From Nitzschia sp. DOCU1 (taxonomy: Eukaryota; Bacillariophyta; Bacillariophyceae; Bacillariales; Bacillariaceae), in the NCBI GenBank assembly GCA_951394045.1, contig OX595997.1, forward strand, positions 434,001-498,000: a stretch of DNA of 64,000 bases. Direction: 5' to 3'. The notes beneath the pieces are model-generated. The model was not told the DNA's origin. It saw only the letters and a program-made list of their open reading frames with translations, and ran no database searches. The position numbers and the translations under genes are program-made. Positions 52,330-63,972 of this stretch are shown piece after piece (the first letter of the stretch is position 1; every line of letters starts with the position of its first letter).

Positions 52330-53250
52330 GGCTGCGGCGATGCCGAAGGTAGCAAGTAGCAATACCTTCGAACCCTGTAACCCCCTTAGTAGATAGTCAC
52401 TTTATGTAACTCGGATCACCCCCTCTGATGATTGCAATCGCATATCGTTCGGTTAACGTCTAGAAACCTTGCGAAGAGTTAACCCTGGCTGTGATCGTGA
52501 TCAGTCCGACAAGAGTCGCTGATAGGCAATAAGATTGTTTGGAAAAATTGTCGGCTTTCCACAAAAATGCGCCGTCGTGGAAATGATGAGGTGGGTGATG
52601 CTCTGCGGCATAATTCTACAGGAAAAGGCTACCAGGTGATTTTGCTTGTTGGCAGCTCGGATGTTCATCAGTCATGATACCAGGTATTCCGACCGAGGCT
52701 CAAAATTCGCTTGGAAGTGAAAGTATCTACCGGTACCATAGAAACAGCGGACATTTTTCATTTAATAGAGCCCTTGACATTCTTAGGGCACATAATGAAT
52801 GTCTCGGAACTGTGGGTAATCATAGAGTGAAGGAAGTTTTCGCCAAGTTCTTTGGCCATTTCGGGCACAAGACTTGAAAAATTGCCCCCAACGACAAGTC
52901 ACAAAAAGCGCGGACGCGAGAATAAGTTTAGTGCCCGATTCTTTGGGGAAATTAGTGCAAGGTGCAAGAAGGCATCAAGTGCACTTTGCTTCTTTTGGAG
53001 GCACCCGCCGACCGATCTACCAGTGCATCGTCATTTTTGTGGATTCCGTAGATAAAATATCGTAGAAGGCAAAGTTAGCATTGGGTCGCTAACTACCGAC
53101 GCCCTGGGTTGGCTTACTGCAGAACCCCAAGGCTCAAGAAAAAAATGGACTTACTACTATATTATTTCTTGTTCAACCAATAACGGCAGCTCGCTCATAC
53201 AAGTGATGGGCAACAATCGAAAAAATAACGGTAAAAATCAAATATAGTTC
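52330..53250. other. intergenic region
   Basis: Upstream of the repeat-rich protein gene and downstream of the HECT gene. Short ORFs only. Confidence 0.5.
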
Positions 53251-53333
53251 CTATTGGATTCCATGAAAGCGATGGCGCTCAAATGAAATGAACAATCCGG
53301 CGTCACGGCAGCAAATCCAAGTGGTATGGCAAG
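53251..53333 (+). repeat. imperfect direct repeat, copy A
   Basis: CTATTGGATTCCATG..GCGATG.CGCTCAAATGAAATG..CAATCC...CAAGTGGTA pattern, recurring at 53472-53554 with a few substitutions and small indels. Confidence 0.75.
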
Positions 53334-53471
53334 AAAAGAAAATGGGCATGAGCGGTAGAGAACGTGGTCGGAAGAAGTTGTGGCATTTTTGCGACCGAGC
53401 ACTTCAAGTCATCCGCAATGAGTCGATTCGAAGTATAAACCTAATATAGACATTATCCTATTCATATGTCA

Positions 53472-53554
53472 CTATTGGATTCCATGCTAGCGATGACGCT
53501 CAAATGAAATGCACAATCCAGCACCGTACCGGCGAAGCCAAGTGGTAGAAGATT
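53472..53554 (+). repeat. imperfect direct repeat, copy B
   Basis: Second copy, ending about 10 bp from the stop codon of the HECT gene, so it is within that gene's 3' UTR. Copy A probably derives from duplication of this 3' UTR. Confidence 0.75.
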
Positions 53555-53563
53555 GGGTTTTGC

Positions 53564-55939
53564 CTATTCGATATCGAAACCAGTCGACGACATCGTGACG
53601 GCCAACTTGAGCTTTTCCAGAAGCTCGGCTTTTGTTTCAAAGAGCGGGAGATCGATACGGTTGAAGCACGTGCTGGAAAGACGAACAGAAGCAATCAAGT
53701 GAGCGACGATCCGTCAGTACACGAGCATGTACGTAGTTGAATGACTTACTGTGCACGAGGGTACAAACACATTTCAACAGGAACTCCATGAATTGTGAAC
53801 TTTCGGATGTTACCGTCATTTCCTTGTAGGAAACCGAATCCTCGGGCAGGCACACCTGAAGTAGCCGTAACGAATTGCAGCAAACGAGCCTTCATTTCGT
53901 GGTCAAACTCGGTCACAACCTCCCAGAACCACTGGCACGTGGGGTGCTCGCCACCAATCTCGTCATATTCACCCGAGTATTCTGTATGCGCCTTCCAATC
54001 ATCCATATCGATTTCGGGGACTCCGCACATGAGCAATTCCAATTCTTGGAAGTCAAAAATGGTCAAGAGCGGCTCAGGAATTACATCGAAGAAGCCCAAC
54101 AACAACTCATTCAGCTGAGGTTTGACACAGTCCATCAACTTGTACTTGAGACAAGCCTCGACATATTCCGGGAAGTTGTCGTTGGTGACTTCGATATCTT
54201 TACCGCCCTTGACCAACTCGACTTCCTCCTTGGAACCCATGATCTCAGAAGTGGTGGTAAAGTCCAGGCACAACATGGACAGATCCTCACCTGACGACGC
54301 CATACCTTGGAGCTGTTTAAGGTTTCTATAGTAGTCTTCGTCGACAGACTCCAAGTCTTTGAACTGAATCGGCCAGGCCAACATGTGCTTGTAAAGATGT
54401 TTGACCATGTGCCCATTCACAATCTGCCGATCGAACATGGCTTTGCCCATGACACGGCCCAAAAATCGATAATAGACCAAGTGGTCTTCGCAACAGAATT
54501 CTGAAGAAAGCGCGAAGAGACAAAACCAACGGGTGAGGCTCCACGCCGATTAATACCTCCCGTCTTCCACTAGCCCACCCGCACTTACCACTGGCAGGAT
54601 TGATGGTCATAGCCATCTGATTGGTGGTGGAACTCATCCACAGACCCATATCCGGGTCAAAGATTTCCTTGCACACCAGTTCGAACCATTCTCGAGCCAG
54701 ACCACCAGCATCAATTCCCATTTCACCGATAAATTCAAAACGCCAGAGTTTGCGTAAATCCTTTCGGGAAAGCGACATGACAGCATCCACAGAGTCGCCT
54801 AGCAAGTATTGTCGACGAACGTTCATTCTCATGTGACCTTCGTTCCACTCGACGCACAGTTGAGCACAAGTATCCTGGAACCACTGCGCCTTCTCGTCAA
54901 AATTCTTGACCTGAGCCTGCGCCAAGTCCGAGTAAGTGACCAGATCGCGTCCATCTGTTGATTTGATCTTGGAATCCACCACTGCCTCACTGGCCGGCAC
55001 CAAGGACAGAATACCCGTGCGGATACGAGGATCGTCCCCTGCACGAAACTCAAGTTTACGGACATACGCCGATTTTTCCATATGAAATCGCTTGTTCAAA
55101 TCGACGTCACCATTGTCGTCCATACGCACCCACTGGAACTTAAGATCCGTGGCACGCACAGTACGAGTCCAACCATCTTTATCGTATGACAACTTGATTT
55201 GATTGAATTCGTTCGTAACCTTGGGCTTTTGCGTGAGCGCCAAGGGCAACTTGAATCGAATTCGTTGCCCTGGACCAGCGTTGGGTGGGCACGTGACCAG
55301 CACACGAACTCCTCCTGCCAGCAAGGCAAAAGGAGCGCCAGGCTGCACTCCCCTGGGCACTTCGACCTCGAAGAGCTGGGTCTTTTCCTTTTCTTTCGGT
55401 TTGGGCTTTGGAGCACCTGGTCCTCCACCCATCGGAGCATCGGGACTAGGCCTTTGAGTGACATCATTCGGCGGGGGTGGAGGGACGATTCTCACCGACA
55501 TGCCTGCGCGTGCATTTGGCGGACAAGTCACCATGAGCTGTTGTCCCTGAATCATCACAGGGAACTGAGTACCACTCATGACGCCCTGTGGAATCGCCAC
55601 CATGTAAGCTGGAGGATTGCTTCCTTCAATTCGTCGCACATTCGGAGAGTCAGGGGGCAGCCGGGGACCCCCACCTGCCTGGCCAGGACTAGGATCAATA
55701 GGAACTGTAATTTGTAGCGATTGACCAGGCCTGGAGTCTGGGGGGCACTTGACTCGAACAATCCGAGAGCCAGCGTACACCTGAAATTCTTCCCCAGGCC
55801 TGACATTGTCGGGGACAGTGACTCGGAAGACTGTGGTGCCCCCTGAGACGCTGGAAGCCCCCGGGGCACCTCCCCGGTTTTTGCCCGCCTTGGCCTTTTC
55901 ATCGCTGTCACTGGACTTTTTTCGTCCAAACAACTTCAT
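53564..55939 (-). CDS. HECT-type E3 ubiquitin ligase with N-terminal glycine/proline repeat domains
   Basis: Three exons: 55939-54589, 54500-53750 and 53672-53564, with GT-AG introns of 88 bp (54501-54588) and 77 bp (53673-53749). Phases agree and give 736 residues. Residues 35-250 hold three copies of a ~60-residue module (VPxGVxPGxxF...V.CPPNAxPGQxxR), widespread in diatoms. The HECT domain covers about 370-736 and includes FEFIGEMGIDAGGLAREWF, YYRFLGRVMGKAMFD and MCGVPEIDMDDW. The second intron splits the catalytic loop: the small last exon supplies TCFNRIDLP with the active-site Cys703, 33 residues from the end as is usual. It accepts ubiquitin from an E2 as a thioester and transfers it to substrates; the N-terminal repeats are the likely substrate or membrane-binding part (inference). 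Confidence 0.92.
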
Positions 55940-56764
55940 GGTTATTGCAAAATATTATCACGTACGGTGATAATGCGTCAATCCGATCTACGTTTGGGTC
56001 TTTCCTGCGGGGCACGTCTCGCGATTTCTGCCGAAATGCAGACAAAATGAAACTTCCCTCGCTTCGCTCTCTCTTGAAGGGCAAAGACTCCAATAACAAA
56101 AGAAGCTACTCTTTTCGCTTCTTGAGCAACTCCTTATCTCAAGCTATGGTTGAGACCTTTGATCTCTCGAATAATCAAAGTACCTTGCCCTTTTCAGGTG
56201 GCGAGGAATAGCAGCCAAACAACTTGAGGAACGAGCCTGCTTACCGGGGACGACGCGCCTCTCCAGGCTGCACGGGAACTACACGACCGCACATACGACC
56301 CGAGGAAAAAGGGCCCGACGCATGGCACATGCTCATTGTCGTGGCTCGTATGTAGAAAACTGGTATCCAAAAATTTAGTTCACGCCGACCCTCCTGACGC
56401 CGATCGCCGCGGCAAAAAATGCGACTTTGTCACTTATGGTTCCCCTGATTATGTACCACCGGTATGTACTTTATTGGCGAACTCTGCGGAATCCATCAAA
56501 GGAAAGTCATTTTGGGTCATTCGAACAAAAGACTTCCGTACCGCAAAAAAGCTAATTCCGGATTCCTTTATCCGAGTAGTCCTACAAGTCGTAAATGCGG
56601 ATCCGATCCAAATTTCGGCAACGATGACGCGACAGGATATCCATCCAACGAGAGATCTTTTGGGGTACCACAATGCTTTTCGGTACATCGATCATATCTT
56701 ACTTTCCTTCTGTCACCTACCATAGTTGCAACTCCAAATCTGTCATAAGTCTTCATCGTTGATA
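55940..56764. other. divergent promoter region between the HECT and methyltransferase genes
   Basis: Open frames at 56047-56211 and 56336-56725 have no recognisable domain and the longer one lacks an ATG start, so they are not called. Confidence 0.45.
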
Positions 56765-57784
56765 ATGTTCACAGGTAGTAGTCGATTCTTCAAAACGTCT
56801 TCGTTTCTGGCGTTTTGTTGCAGCCTCACTCGAACGGCAGAAACACAAGCGTGGGGCTTCAACGGCAAGACGGCTAGCCGAGCACAGTTTCTGTCGGCAT
56901 CGGCAGCCACCTTTCTCACTTCGGCTGGTTGGGTCGCTGGTATTGAGGAATGCAACGCAGCTCCGAAAATGGATTCCTCCAAGAACCCCCGATACATAGA
57001 ACAAGAGCTCGAAATGAAATATGGTGAAGATAAGAACGGGAATCCTCGGACACGTGGTATGCTAGTCCGTCGATTGACAGGAGATTCGACGCCGTATTCG
57101 TTTCCTGTCACGCCCATTAAACTGGTGAAAGAGTGGCCCAAAGATCCTCCCTTTCGTCCCGAAGACTTTTCTCGCACCGATGGATCCAGTGATGGCAACT
57201 TTTATACGGTACCCCGATTGGTGTATCACATTGACGAGCCTGCTGTGGCCAGTTTGACCCAATACTATCGCAACAACATCCAGCCTGGATCGGATATTTT
57301 GGATATTTGTTCCTCATGGGTCAGTCACTATCCGTTGGAATTTCCGAAAACAATGGGAAAGATTTGTGCGACTGGCATGAATGCGTTGGAGCTTCAATTC
57401 AATGATCAATTGACGGGCGGCTATCAGGCCAAGGATTTGAATCAAGATCCTACTTTACCTTACCCTGACAACTCATTCGATGTAGTGACGTGTGTTGTAT
57501 CGATCGACTATTTGGTCGAACCTATCAAGGTCTTGAAAGAAGTCAACCGTGTCCTACGCAAGGGAGGCAAAGTAATCATCAGTCAGTCGAATCGTTGCTT
57601 TCCCACCAAGGCGGTTGCCATGTGGCTACAAATGAACGACCGACAGCATTTGGAGTTGATCAATGGATACTTGCAATATGCCGGCGGCTTTGTAGAGCCC
57701 CGCAAAGCCTTCGACATTACTGCAACACTGCCAGATGGTGGATATCGAGACCCAATGTTTATCGTGGAAGCTATCAAGGCATGA
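56765..57784 (+). CDS. SAM-dependent methyltransferase-like protein, organelle-targeted
   Basis: Single exon, 339 residues from ATG 56765. The N-terminal 70 residues are Ser/Phe/Ala-rich with a hydrophobic start (SSFLAFCCSLTRTAE), an AWGF segment and a second hydrophobic stretch (FLSASAATFLTSAGWVAGIE). This could be a plastid, even thylakoid-lumen, presequence; mitochondrial import is not excluded. The body fits the class I methyltransferase fold: DILDICSSWVSHYP in place of the usual GxGxG motif I, NALELQFN, LPYPDNSFDVVTCVVSIDYL (motif IV region) and VLKEVNRVLRKGGKVIIS (motif VI region). The Gly-poor motif I is odd and may mean altered cofactor binding, but the other motifs are good. Substrate unknown. 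Confidence 0.75.
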   Translation: MFTGSSRFFKTSSFLAFCCSLTRTAETQAWGFNGKTASRAQFLSASAATFLTSAGWVAGIEECNAAPKMDSSKNPRYIEQELEMKYGEDKNGNPRTRGMLVRRLTGDSTPYSFPVTPIKLVKEWPKDPPFRPEDFSRTDGSSDGNFYTVPRLVYHIDEPAVASLTQYYRNNIQPGSDILDICSSWVSHYPLEFPKTMGKICATGMNALELQFNDQLTGGYQAKDLNQDPTLPYPDNSFDVVTCVVSIDYLVEPIKVLKEVNRVLRKGGKVIISQSNRCFPTKAVAMWLQMNDRQHLELINGYLQYAGGFVEPRKAFDITATLPDGGYRDPMFIVEAIKA

Positions 57785-58010
57785 TGAGACGCTAGAGAAT
57801 GGCAAATGTAGACATCTCATGGGCGCTGGAGTCTAGAAGACCAGTATGATAGGTGTCCAGTGACTTCACCACGTTCGGGATGCATTCAATCTTGTCGCTA
57901 GTAGAAGCATTGCCACTTCATTATTAATTCTACTAGGGTAAAACTCCGCTGCATCGATATCCACGCGTAGCTGCATGGGGCGGTATGTAGAAGCTCGCCC
58001 GGTGTGGCAT
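57785..58010. other. short convergent spacer
   Basis: 226 bp between two facing stop codons; nothing recognised. Confidence 0.5.
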
Positions 58011-58511
58011 TCATTTTCTGCAAGAGAGGTTCCCCGTGCCGCTGCTCGGATCATCTCTACCAGTGACAACTCTTGTTGTCTCCTCCTTGCTGTGACCCTT
58101 GCGATCGCGCACGTCGAAGGAAGCAGGAGATGACGCTGGCGGCTTTGGTATTACAAAACCAAGATCAATCAACTGCTGTTGGATTCTTCTGCTTTTGAGT
58201 TGCGCCGTCAATTGTTGAGGATCATCCGACAGCTGGAAAAGGTGATTTTTCATACTTGCAAATGTAAAGGGATCTTCTCTCGTCAACAGCGATGATGCAA
58301 TTTTGCGCAACTTCCGTTCCTGTAACTGCTTTTTTCGCAGGAAAAGTTCCTCGTTACTGTACCAAGTGGACCGAAGCTCGGATTTCGACATGTCTCCCTT
58401 GTGCAAGTGTTCCCTCACTCGGACCTTTCCGTTGAAAGATACCTGCCGGGGAAGCTCCTGAGAGTTCACTCTTGAGGGCAAAGATTGGCAGCTTCCTTGA
58501 TCATTCTTCAT
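58011..58511 (-). CDS. small diatom protein with VxFxxxVxVxE and WYSNEEL motifs
   Basis: 166 residues from ATG 58511; the frame is open to 58676, but the Met further upstream lies in sequence without the motif. It contains VSFNGKVRVREHLHKGDMS then ELRSTWYSNEELFLRKKQ, matching the VxFxxxVxVxExxxxxDxSxxExxxxWYSxxE pattern of a large family of short diatom proteins of unknown function. The rest is Lys/Gln-rich helical sequence (LKSRRIQQQLIDLGFVIPKP) and a polar tail. There are no membrane or signal segments. It shares the WYSxxEL core with the gene at 30626-32044. Confidence 0.65.
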   Translation of the reverse strand: MKNDQGSCQSLPSRVNSQELPRQVSFNGKVRVREHLHKGDMSKSELRSTWYSNEELFLRKKQLQERKLRKIASSLLTREDPFTFASMKNHLFQLSDDPQQLTAQLKSRRIQQQLIDLGFVIPKPPASSPASFDVRDRKGHSKEETTRVVTGRDDPSSGTGNLSCRK

Positions 58512-59096
58512 GGTATGATGTTGTGATAGAGGATATTGTGCTGGTTTTATTATTAGGATGCGAATAGCTTGAACGTGAGGAAAAATGGGATCGAATTGGT
58601 AATTACCGTAGTTCCAGTGGTGCCAAACCTTGCGACTTTTCCACCATTGTTCGACATGGCTACCGGTAGTTCTCATTTATTATGCCGGGGGCCGTAGCAA
58701 AGTCATCAATATTTATGCACACAGTTTCTCCGCACGGAGAACTCGTGATTGAAGTAACTATCATGTATTGCTTTAGAGCTAGCGATACTATGACGAGGTT
58801 GATTGCAGGTAGAAGCGGCGAAGGACGGTTATAAATATAGCTAGAATAGTCAAACTAGCCATCTAGAGAGCCCTGCTAGTATCGATTTGTAAGTATCCAT
58901 CATATGTGTACGACTTGCTACTTGCTTTACGAATGGAAAATAGGGTATTCTCTCTCGTACAGTGAGTAGGATGATAATATGGAAGTAAACGATTGAAATT
59001 TCTTGAGACCATCTATAATAGCCAGAAAGTAACTATATTTTGACTTGAAAAGACCATGCAAGATTGGTCGAGAACCCCTTACACAAACATAACAAT
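58512..59096. other. intergenic region
   Basis: No gene recognised between the small motif protein and the 3' end of the PKG gene. Confidence 0.5.
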
Positions 59097-61727
59097 CTAA
59101 AAGTCCTTGAAAAGTGCCTGCTCCTTGGACGACAACGCTCGGCCCGTCTCACGCTCACGCTCCTCCCTGCTAAAGTCTTCAAAGTGCGAGGCATCCAATG
59201 GATTCTTGATAGTGGGTACCCAAGGTGCCTTGAGCTTGTAGTTGTTGAGCTTGTCCCAGTCCATCGTGCTGAACCACGGGTGGTCCTTAACGTCTTGACA
59301 CCCCCCGCTGAGATTTCCCAGACGAGAAGTTTGGCGGCGAGTCAAAAGCTTCTTGATCAAATCCTTCGCGTCATCGTTAACAGTGGATGGGCAGGAGTAC
59401 TTGACCATGACAATGCGTTTGAACAAACTGACTTGGTCGGTTCCATAGAAGTAGAAAGGAGAACGTCCGACCAACATTTCGTAAACTAGAACACCAAACG
59501 ACCAGTAGTCGACCGCCTTGTCGTGACCCTTGGACATGATAATCTCAGGAGCCAAGTATTCGGGCGTTCCACAAAGTGTGTAGGTCTTGTCGACCACGAT
59601 TTTGGCGAATCCAAGATCGACCATGATGCAGTAACCCTTACCGTCAATGAGAGCGTTTTCTGGTTTCATGTCCCGGTAGACAATGTTGCGAGCGTGCAAA
59701 TGACCCAGGGCCTCCAAGATACAGGCTCCGTAAAAGATGGAGGCGTCGTTAGAGATTCCGTCCCGCTTGTCGGTGTGAACGACGTTGAAAAGTTCTCCAC
59801 CTTGGATCAAAGGAAGTAGGAGGTAAAGATTGTCGTCGTCTTGGAAGCTTCCGACCAAAGGAAGGATGAACGGATGCTCGATCGATGCCATGATTTGCTT
59901 CTCACGTAGGACACCTTTCACCTGATTGGCTTGAATGAGTTGACGCTTACTGATGGTCTTCAAAGCATATGGGGTCTTGCCCTCATCGAGAGTTGACACC
60001 AACCAAACCTTTCCGAAAGCGCCTGATTGTGCCGAGCCAGATCATTAGGTACTTCAGATACGATTGACACGGACAACATATACCAGGACCAAAGTACTTA
60101 CCCATTCCGAGAATGCGGTGCCTCTTGACATCCTTCAACGTGATAGAAGTGTTGAGCGAAGAGGAGACAAAAGGAATCGACTTGCCCAGTCGCTTCAAGT
60201 CACCGATGACATCTTGAATGTCGCTTCGACTCAAGACCCAGCACGTGGTGGCTTCTTCGCAAATGCAAGTTTCGTCACTGACGAATTCACCCGAGGCCTT
60301 GACCGCCTTGTCTCCGTAGTAGTCACCACTACCAAGGAAGAAGATGCTACCGAGGGCACTGCTAATCATGAGCTTTCCATCCTTCACGATATATAGGTTT
60401 GGATCCGCCGGTTTGCCAGCCTCGCAGAGCTTGGCACCCTTGGGATATTTCTTTTCAGTAATCATGGCCACCAGATGTTCATACTCAATGCCGAGAAGCT
60501 CCGACTTGGCAAAGATGGGAACGGACTTGACGAATCGCTTCTTCGACTCGAGACCCAGGATGCTATCCAAGGAGCCGATAGTGGTTTCAAACGTCTCACG
60601 GTCCACGGCATACGCATGAACTTCCGACATGGCCGTCACATTGGCAGCTCGAGGCTCTCCGGTCATCAGAGCACGCTCTCCGAACCAGTCTCCGGCTTTG
60701 AGGATCTGGTCAGCATAACTGGCATCTCCAAGTCCAATGTCGTGCACGCGCACTTGACCGTCGGCAATAATATAAAAGATGTTTCCGACATCTCCCTTTT
60801 TGACGACAACTTCGCCTTCGGTGAATGTGACACTGGTCAAAACCGATGCAAACTTGGAAACCAAACCTCGATCCATATCTTTGAAAAGTGGAATCTTCGC
60901 AAGGACGTCCACAATACCACCTTCTTGCTCCTTGGCCGTGCGAGCAAGCAAGTGACGGAAGGTTCCTTGATCGACCTTCCAGAGCTTGGAAGCTTCGGCG
61001 GCGACACAAGTGGCCGCTCGAGGGGAATCGTACAACAAGGCAAGCTCTCCAAAGGAGCCGCCCGTTCCACAGGACCCAACCTCCTTTCCATCAGCCACAA
61101 AGTTGATGGTTCCCTTTTCTAGAATATAGAAAAAGTCACCGACGTCTCCTTGCTTGATGATCGTCTCGCCTTTTTTGACATCTTGCTGCTGCATTGCCTT
61201 AATGAGCAGTTTGCGCTGCTTCTTGTCCAAATCACCAAAGATAAAGTTCTCCCCGAGGGCCTTGTCGAGGAACTTGACATCGTCTGCAGTCTTGGGGTAG
61301 TCAGGGGGTTTGAAGTCCCCTTCCATATCCAAGAACCGACCTTGAACGGCCTTTCGGTTCTTAGCGTGCATCTTGATCTGCTCTTCGCGACCGAGAATGC
61401 GTGTCGATTCTGCCGCCTTTTGTAGTTTCTGCTCCGGCATTTTGGGTGATTTAGGTGCTTTAGGTGATTTAGGTGCTTTGGGTGTCTTGGGTGCCTAGAG
61501 AAGTAAAACCGAGTCGAGATGATTAGGACATATCTTGTCAACGCATCACATCGCACCTTCCGTCGACCGCGACCAACAGGATTTTATCACCTCCACCGAT
61601 GATTGCCCGCCCCACCTTCCATCCTCTATCCTGAACTTACTGCGTTATTCTTTTTAGTGCTATCACTCTTCGTCGTCGTCGTCGTCGTCGCAGGTTCGTT
61701 GGTCTCTGATGATCCACAACCGCCCAT
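59097..61727 (-). CDS. cGMP-dependent protein kinase (PKG) with an acylation-type N-terminal exon
   Basis: Three exons: 61727-61641, 61494-60102 and 60022-59097; introns are 146 and 79 bp, GT-AG, with consistent phases, giving 801 residues. Exon 1 encodes MGGCGSSETNEP, a myristoylation-type Gly2 with Cys4 for palmitoylation, then a Thr run. Exon 2 opens with APKTPKAPKSPKAPKSPK, previously easy to mistake for 5' UTR. Three cyclic-nucleotide-binding domains follow; the phosphate-binding motifs are FGELALLYDSPRAA and FGERALMTGEPRAA in the first two, and a degenerate YYGDKAVKASGEF in the third. The kinase has GMGAFGKV (494-499 region), Lys515, YRDMKPEN (Asp611), DLGFAK in place of DFG (Asp629) and GTPEYLAPE, ending with an AGC tail (FEDFSREER). 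cGMP rather than cAMP binding is inferred from the fused layout. Confidence 0.92.
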
Positions 61728-63972
61728 TGCCTTTTTGGGTTACAAGGATGTGTTTGCACTTCAATCCGCTCTCATGGGGGAATTTGCGATGGGCCGAGAT
61801 GCCGCCCACACAGCCAGCATCTGCAGAATCCAACGGCGGCGGTTGGGCTTTGATCTTTCCGAGCTTTTGGATACGGACAGATCTCGCGTGCCGATCTTTG
61901 CCAAAGAAGGCATGCATGCAGGATGACCTTTTCGGCGTCGTCGCGAGCCCGTCCGTCCCGCGAGCATGAATGGCTCAAAAATACCTTTTCTTAAAATAAA
62001 ATGTTTGCTATATTTTGGTTATGACGATAGTGTTCACGGTTGGGCTGGTTCGGATTCTGAAAATAGATTTGCCTTCTAAAATACGTCCAACGGAATAACG
62101 TTATGCAGTATTTCCCGTGCCGGCTGGTGACGGCATACCTGGTAATGACCCGAGAACGGCGGCCAGACACTAAAAGATCGCTCTGCAACGACGATGACAT
62201 CCAAAGCAATTTTTAGATTTTAAAAAATCCTTCCACACATCATCCATCCATCGGCATCAGGACGATGACAATACAGACAAAATGCGATTACGATCGTCAC
62301 AACAGCAGCAGCGCCCTCTTGCCATGAATCCGCAATCCATCCATCCAGATGTCTAAGAGGGAACGTGCCACAGGACCTGCCAAACAAACGGTCGCCCGCC
62401 GACCAAATATTGGTCGTTGATGCATGGGCGGGGAGGCCAAAAAACACTCATCACAGCATTCTAGGTGGGGTGGGCCACTGGTTTCTAAACGAAAGTACAA
62501 ACGTTTTATAGTTGCAGAAAGCTCTGGCGACGATTGCATCTCTGGATTTAGGCGACTGCATTTGAAAATGCGACCGGCGTGGCGGCGGTGACTCAAAAAG
62601 GAGCTCGCGATAGAGACGATGACAGCGCCAACAAACAGCCAAGTGTACTTCATATTTTATTGTATGCCGGGCGGACGCTTCGAAGGAAAGTTCCATACGT
62701 TAGAGTTTGCCTTTCAAAGACAGTCAGTTCATCGGTTATATTTTTCACCCAGCAAAGACCTCTGACTTATAGGCAAAGTCTCGATGCAAAAAGCTCGGAA
62801 TTCAAGTTGTGGTGGAGATGGCGACATGGGCCAGAGTACGTTTCTTCGTGTCGCCTACGAGCGATCGCCAGAGATCGCTACAATTTCTCCATCAGAGCAA
62901 GAAGAAGGGGCGGGCGACGTCGATAGCTTGAAAACTATGGAGTCGTTTAGTTTTCCACAGTGACTGTAGGCCTGATTTGGTCTTAATACAACCAGCTGCC
63001 GGTTTGTGTCCAGAGCTATCATCTTCTTTGCCTTTTCGTCTACTAAAAGCGACGATGCGGCCACATGATCCTCGCAACACTGCTGGGTCAGGCAGACCAA
63101 GAGATCTGGGCCTTGGAACGAAACTTATGACGTTCAGACACGCAGATACTGGTCATAATGGACATAAAGCTTCGTTTTCTACTGCTACTAGAGAGTAGCG
63201 AGCTATCGTATCGAGCGGCGCTATCATAGCCGTACTTGTAACTGTCAAGGAATTTGACGGTCGACGACTCATGGGACTAAGAACACTATTGTACCGTTAA
63301 CCTACCGGTGAATCGGTTATTATTATTGGTGTAGTATGCCGTGGGAGGAAATTCTACGATCAAAGCGAAAGTGATGTTGGGGAGTGAACTCCGGCTGTGG
63401 CGCGCTCTCGGCCACTTTTCTGTCGGATAAAACATAGCGAGTTCATTGAGTTCCTAAATACGTTCTATGGACAGACGATCAAGTCATAATGGTTTGGAAG
63501 AGCGATGATACATCAGACCGGGGGATGTCGAATAGCGTATGTTCGAGACTGTTTCTACCCTGCATGCAGGCAACCAAAGACGATTTGTCAAGAGCGAAGC
63601 CCTCCAGAGACATCAAGTCAAGATCAAACTGAGATGGATTATTGCCTATGGAGAAGGCAGGCGACATTCCCAAAATAGCCCTATTTTTCCATTGTTCCGC
63701 ACAGGCATATTCAAAAAGGTCATAATTTCAAAGATACGGACGGCGGTATGAGTCATCGGATATCTTCGGTAGCAACTTCACGCCCCGATTGTGACTGGTG
63801 GCGTTTTCAGAAAGCTTTTCCCTCTACAGGAAGGCAAAGAGAGGCTGAAAAGCGAAACACTACCCCAGCATCAGATTCCTGGGTTGAATTGAAGGTCTTT
63901 GTTTGATGAGTCTTCTGGTCGGATGCCTAACCTAATCATCTCTTTTGCCAAGACACAACAATAACCATAACC
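61728..63972. other. 2.2-kb region without a convincing gene
   Basis: Several short ORFs occur. The best are minus 62653-62297 (118 codons, beginning with a signal-like MKYTWLFVGAVIVSIASS) and minus 63100-62855 (81 codons, no ATG). Neither has homology that I recognise. It includes the upstream region of the PKG gene. Confidence 0.4.

Noticed and set aside
56336..56725. 129-codon frame upstream of the methyltransferase
   Set aside because: No ATG start, no recognisable domain, and it sits in a divergent promoter region.
62297..62653. 118-codon minus-strand ORF with a signal-like start
   Set aside because: The rest of the sequence lacks a conserved pattern and neighbouring frames are equally open; too weak to call a gene.
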